Shown one piece after another: positions 60,521 through 64,000 of a stretch of 64,000 nt of DNA. The notes beneath the pieces were generated by a model. That model searched no databases. It was given only the letters and a program-made list of their open reading frames with translations, and was not told where the DNA came from. A program made the translations under genes and the position numbers. The stretch lies in contig AP031354.1 of NCBI GenBank assembly GCA_037833965.1, forward strand, positions 10,146,001 to 10,210,000. Reading direction: 5' to 3'. Within the stretch, counting starts at the first letter, position 1; each line of letters starts with the position of its first letter. This stretch comes from Marchantia polymorpha subsp. ruderalis. Lineage: Eukaryota > Streptophyta > Marchantiopsida > Marchantiales > Marchantiaceae.

Positions 60521-61799
60521 CCTCGTCACTAAGGGCTCCTCAAAAATGAGGGAACGCGAGCTCTGCCCGCAGGTCGGGCTGCCCGGGCTTTCTGCCCGCA
60601 GCCCGACCTCCCCCCTCCGACCCCATCCCCCTTCCCCCCGCAGCCCGACTAGGGATGGCCGCCTCCCGATCACTCCACTTTCCCTTTCCCGTCCCTTCGC
60701 AAAATGTCTGCGTCCACTGTTCTGCCAATGCCAGTCACCGAGTCCTTCACGCTAAATTACATTAAATTTTATTAAATAGTTTAGCCCCTTCTGATTCTGT
60801 CCCACGTCTGAAGAGAACTGCGAACGACGAATGTATTGCGAGGCATGTCATGTCTTCCATTTCGGAGATTTTGTTGGAAAAATTAGACGCAGGCAGGCGC
60901 TGCGTTCAAGCAGTAAATCGGAAAAATCAAACTTCTGATTAATCAAAAACGCTGGCAATAACAATCGAGCCCAACAATGGTGTTGAGAATTATGTCCTTC
61001 GTCTGGCCATGTAAGTTCAGAGAATGAGAGTATTGAGTGTGTTTTTTCCGCCTGAGGTAGCTGCCAACTTAATTATTACGGGCGAGTCCTCTCCAGAGTG
61101 GATATAATCGTCGATATTTAAGACGTTCGTCAAGACGTTACCTAACTTCATGTGGGGAAAAGAGCACGATTCGGATTATCAGCTTATCAGATTCGTTTTT
61201 TGCAGAGGAGCAAATTCTATTTTTTGCAAAAATTGTGACCCTGAGATTTTTGTGAAATAAAATTTATGATTTGAGTTTTTTCATTGATCTTGTTATCACT
61301 TTATAATTTTGCTTTAATGAAATCTTTCATTATGCTTTCTCTTGTGATTCTCCATCATGTTGATAGATGAATAGATTTACTTAAATATAAAAATTAAAGA
61401 GAAATAATTTCCTTAGAAACTAAAGCTTTAGAAAGAAAAAGACCTAGTTGTTTTTTGGGGGAAAAAGAATGGAAGCCCCAAACATGCTACTCCATTTCTC
61501 CTCCCCTTTGCGAGGGGAGGAGAAATGGGGCATGGGGGAGGAAAAAACCACGAAGTACAAGTTCCCTGCGGGGAAGGGAGGCCGCGAGGGAAAGAGCCCG
61601 ATGGGCGAGCTAAAGCGGGAGGTCTCCACAACTAATAACTAGTAACCGGGAGGTCGGGCTGCGGGGGAGGGTGTCTGGTTGCGAGGGGAGGGGGTCGGGC
61701 TGCGGGCCCGGATGAGGAGGGGGGGTCGGGCTGCGGGCAGAAAGCCCGGGCGGGCAGAGCTCGCGTTCCCTCATTTTTGAGGAGCCCTTAGTGACGAGG
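60521..61799. mobile_element. Non-autonomous Mutator-like element, 1,279 bp, 9-bp TSD
   Basis: Terminal inverted repeats begin CCTCGTCACTAAGGGCTCC and are identical for roughly the first 50 bp. The left one then has a short extra piece, and both continue into CCCGGGCTTTCTGCCCGCAG. The flanks carry the perfect 9-bp duplication GTCGGCCAG (60512-60520 and 61800-61808). A 9-bp TSD with long GC-rich inverted repeats is diagnostic of Mutator-like elements. Subterminal GTCGGGCTGCGGG-type motifs repeat in both arms. The interior has no transposase, so it depends on an autonomous relative. Near-identity of the arms points to recent insertion. Confidence 0.9.
61492..61528. other. Perfect 15-bp hairpin inside the MULE
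   Basis: CCATTTCTCCTCCCC and its exact complement flank a 7-base loop (TTTGCGA). It could be a nested small inverted repeat or a cruciform-forming site. Confidence 0.8.
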
Positions 61800-62052
61800 G
61801 TCGGCCAGTACAGCGAATTTATGGGGAAACATGGCATCCTCTACAGAATGTCTGCCCGTATATGATCAAGATGATTTGACCGCGTCCCACATCTTCAGTC
61901 ATAATCGTAGGACCACGACTGAAGTCTGGAAATTAGTTGGCGACGTGAAGCTGGAAGAAACAAGGCAAGATCTGGCATTACTCTTTTGATGTATTTTACT
62001 GTTTAGCATGTATTATCATTAAATGAGTAAATGATACTCCAGTGGGAATCTA

Positions 62053-62164
62053 TGTCGTGCGACTCAGTATCGCCATACATCATACATCGCTGACATGCTC
62101 TACTCACAACTCACACATACATACACAAGGAACGAGAGTGTCCACACACAAAGGTATCACAACT
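62053..62164. repeat. 112-bp identical direct copy of the LTR start region
   Basis: The block at 62053-62164 is identical to 62455-62566, 402 bp apart. The upper copy is the beginning (minus sense) of the Ty3 LTR; the lower one lies just outside that LTR's end. It is either a truncated second LTR or a local duplication. It includes the three bases outside the TG end, which fits duplication better. Confidence 0.8.
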
Positions 62165-62169
62165 AAAAT

Positions 62170-62563
62170 TGTCGAAACAGAAATACACAAAGAGTCGAGC
62201 CAAACTCACTCCCAAAGGAGACATAGAGTCGAAGCTAGCGGGACTGACATATCCCTACGCAAAAGGCTCAACTCGAAGAACTGACAGTTCTTCGAGCTCG
62301 CCTCGAATATATCCCTGGAAGGTGTCGACTCCATCCAACGTTCCCCGCCCGTCTGCCGCGGCCCAACGTTAGCCGACTCCCAACGTTCCCCGACTCCCAC
62401 TCGAACTCAACGTGTCTCCACTCAAATCGACCCAACGTCTCGAGCCATGACAGCTGTCGTGCGACTCAGTATCGCCATACATCATACATCGCTGACATGC
62501 TCTACTCACAACTCACACATACATACACAAGGAACGAGAGTGTCCACACACAAAGGTATCACA
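62170..62563 (-). mobile_element. 3' LTR of a Ty3/gypsy element (394 bp)
   Basis: On the minus strand it starts TGTGATACCTTTGTGTGTGG at 62563 and ends CTGTTTCGACA at 62170. A purine run (GGGGGGCGAG) immediately precedes it, as expected for the polypurine tract, and the polyprotein stop is about 150 bp upstream. GGATATATTC near 62310 may serve as TATA box. A perfect 25-nt palindrome (12-bp arms) sits at 62272-62296. Confidence 0.65.
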
Positions 62564-62575
62564 ACTCGCCCCCCT
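62564..62575 (-). promoter_or_regulatory. Polypurine tract of the Ty3/gypsy element
   Basis: On the minus strand CTAGGGGGGCGAGT lies directly before the LTR TG. In this class such a tract survives RNase H and primes plus-strand DNA synthesis. Confidence 0.55.
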
Positions 62576-62724
62576 AGCTGGCGGTCAGGTCCCTCTGACT
62601 CCCAGGTAGCCCTATCTACAACTACATGCTATGCACCTTCGTGGGTGCGCGAACCAGTAGGCCGGGTGCTATGTCGCCCCATCGTTAGTCGCCTATCTGC
62701 AATTCATAACATGTGAAGATCAAG

Positions 62725-64000
62725 TCATCTACCCTCTGGAGTACATCGAGGACAAACCCACCGTCCAGTAGGAACAACATCGATAGGTGGAGTCAAGCAC
62801 GACATGTGCCATCCCCTAGAACACCTATCACACACCAACATATGGGCCGCCTGATCAGTTGACCCACATAACATGCACCTCAAGCCGGCACGTACAATCG
62901 CCAAGCTTGGGTCCATAGTACCATCCACGTTTGGGAGGTGGCATGGCGCACAGTTGCGCACATGATCCTTCCAAACGACACCGTCACGACCCTCCAACAT
63001 GAGAACTCCAGAAGGTAACACCTCTCGCACTCGCAAGATAGTGCGTCCTGCCGTCACATCCAACGTAGTCGGTGCAGTCTGCTGTAGATAGACGTAGTCT
63101 CCCACACGGAACCTACGAATCAATGGTCGATAACCTCCTCCTCGAATAGTTGCATACCGCAACGTATCCCGGTGCTGAGCAATCGCAAGGTTCTCAAACG
63201 CTGCAGGCATAACTCTCCGAAAGAGCACTGCACGTTGAGAACACACTCTCACCCACATATCTGGATCATCAAGGTTCACCACCTCGCTAGACTCACGACG
63301 AATCGCTGCAGGCAAGTCTGGATCTCGGCCGTACAATAGAAAATATGGTGAATACGAAGCCAAGGATGCTTGACGACTGAATCGATATCCCATGGCCAAC
63401 CATGGTAACTGAATATCCCAGTCCCCAAGATGCCCCTTCTGTAGGCCATACTTGCGCAACGCTCTCTTCACCGTCTGTACCATCCGCTCAGCCAAACCGT
63501 CCGCCTCTGGATGATCTCGGGAAGTAGTCCGGTGATCAATCAGCGTCTTGTCACACAAGACCTGAAACTCACCCTGAAACTCTGTCCCCTGATCGGTCAA
63601 CACCTCAGCTGGTGCACCAAAGTGACTAAGCACCCTGTCAAGGAAAGCATATGCTACTCCCTCACTCGCCTTGTCAGGCAATGCCACCAACTCAATCCAC
63701 TTGGAGAAATGCTCCACCATCACCAACACATACCGATGATGTCGTGTAGTCAAAGGTAGTGGTCCAGCATAGTCCAAACTCCAACGGTAACCCAATTCCA
63801 TGATAGGTAAGGGATGTAACTCTGGTGTCGGGGCATTGAACGATGCCCTCACTCGATCACAAACCATGCAACGTGATACCAACTGCTGCACCTGCGTATG
63901 CATACCACGCCACCAATACTGACCTAGGAGTAAGCTGTACGTACGCTTCACTCCAAAATGTCCCAACTCCTCATGAGCATGCCTCACAATGCGTGCTCTC
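62725..64000 (-). CDS. Ty3/gypsy polyprotein, integrase with C-terminal PHD finger (partial)
   Basis: The minus frame is open from the right edge to a stop at 62725. Visible order: the H2C2 zinc-binding domain (RHAHEELGHFG...CMVC); the integrase core with catalytic WSLDYAGP, LTDQGTEF and DGLAERMV, where the last Asp and the Glu are 35 apart (DD35E); a conserved GxxPxF-like YSPYFLLYGRDPDLP; then the C-terminal barrel region (FRVGDYVYL). It ends in a C4HC3 PHD finger: CMLC...CDRCSRGWHMSC...GRWVCPRC, eight residues before the stop. Integrase joins element cDNA to the genome; a PHD finger reads histone H3 tails and may steer insertion. No lesion is seen in this part, so the element could be recent or active. 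Protease and reverse transcriptase would lie beyond the edge. Confidence 0.85.
   Translation of the reverse strand, partial: RARIVRHAHEELGHFGVKRTYSLLLGQYWWRGMHTQVQQLVSRCMVCDRVRASFNAPTPELHPLPIMELGYRWSLDYAGPLPLTTRHHRYVLVMVEHFSKWIELVALPDKASEGVAYAFLDRVLSHFGAPAEVLTDQGTEFQGEFQVLCDKTLIDHRTTSRDHPEADGLAERMVQTVKRALRKYGLQKGHLGDWDIQLPWLAMGYRFSRQASLASYSPYFLLYGRDPDLPAAIRRESSEVVNLDDPDMWVRVCSQRAVLFRRVMPAAFENLAIAQHRDTLRYATIRGGGYRPLIRRFRVGDYVYLQQTAPTTLDVTAGRTILRVREVLPSGVLMLEGRDGVVWKDHVRNCAPCHLPNVDGTMDPSLAIVRAGLRCMLCGSTDQAAHMLVCDRCSRGWHMSCLTPPIDVVPTGRWVCPRCTPEGR

Larger units (their letters stand above)
58850..61851 (-). pseudogene. Unrecognised spliced gene with an exon split by a MULE
   Basis: Three minus-strand exons can be proposed from splice signals and open frames. 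One: 61851-61800 continuing at 60511-60425, once the MULE and one 9-bp duplication are removed (HSVEDAMFPHKFAVLADLFT, NEDHLPIGIILRTAFRTFSE), between GGGCAG and GTGAGA. Two: 59695-59513, 61 codons (MTNEIRTGSPIQNLNQPPYP), between TCTTCACAG and GTAAGG, phase 0 on both sides and so joining exon one in frame. Three: 58962-58850 (LVQLHQVLPTADCRLGFGW, VDKSQVYILRK), between CTCATCCAG and GTACGA; the link from two to three is unresolved. I do not recognise the protein. Its upstream part meets retroelement sequence at about 62.05 kb. With the insertion the reading frame is destroyed, hence pseudogene, unless the element is spliced out. Confidence 0.4.

Overview
This looks like nuclear DNA from a land plant, most likely a bryophyte and probably a liverwort close to Marchantia. 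The evidence is a set of compact genes of plant type (legume-lectin-domain protein, GT92 glycosyltransferase, plastid-targeted membrane protein, plant aprataxin-like repair protein, F-box and ankyrin proteins), plant retrotransposons, and long AT-rich intergenic deserts. The species call rests on recognising the repeat-encoded protein family at 14-21 kb and is inference. Low gene density and heavy transposon load would fit a sex-chromosome or pericentromeric segment, but nothing here proves that.

Layout. 1-10 kb: an ankyrin-repeat gene running off the left edge (-), a decayed Ty1/copia RNase H remnant, an unrecognised gene remnant, a broken F-box gene (-) and a broken ankyrin/PGG-type membrane tail (+). 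10-22 kb: a 33-bp minisatellite, GCCGAAGGC-rich repeat modules, then the most striking object of the window. Two copies of a 4.87-kb mobile unit with TG...CA ends lie one inside the other in opposite orientation. Each has its own perfect 5-bp target-site duplication (AGACC outside, AGTTG inside). The inner copy carries an intact 851-codon ORF; the outer one is pseudogenised. 22-31 kb: a second LTR element (LTR, PBS, decayed CCHC gag, minus strand), a 103-bp tandem repeat and AT-rich spacer. 31.5-36.6 kb: a multi-exon minus-strand gene for a PBZ finger - P-loop kinase - macro - HIT - C2HC finger protein, a predicted DNA-end repair factor. 36.6-48.9 kb: three further intact genes (plastid protein +, lectin membrane protein -, GT92 +) separated by deserts. 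48.9-58 kb: an AT-rich desert holding a 402-bp MITE with a 10-bp TSD, TA microsatellites and LTR scraps. 58-62 kb: candidate exons of an unrecognised minus-strand gene, one of them split by a 1,279-bp Mutator-like element with a perfect 9-bp TSD. 62-64 kb: the 3' end of a Ty3/gypsy element whose integrase ends in a PHD finger, followed by its LTR.

The host genes do not form a pathway. The coherent story is layers of transposon insertion, with insertion order readable from intact TSDs.
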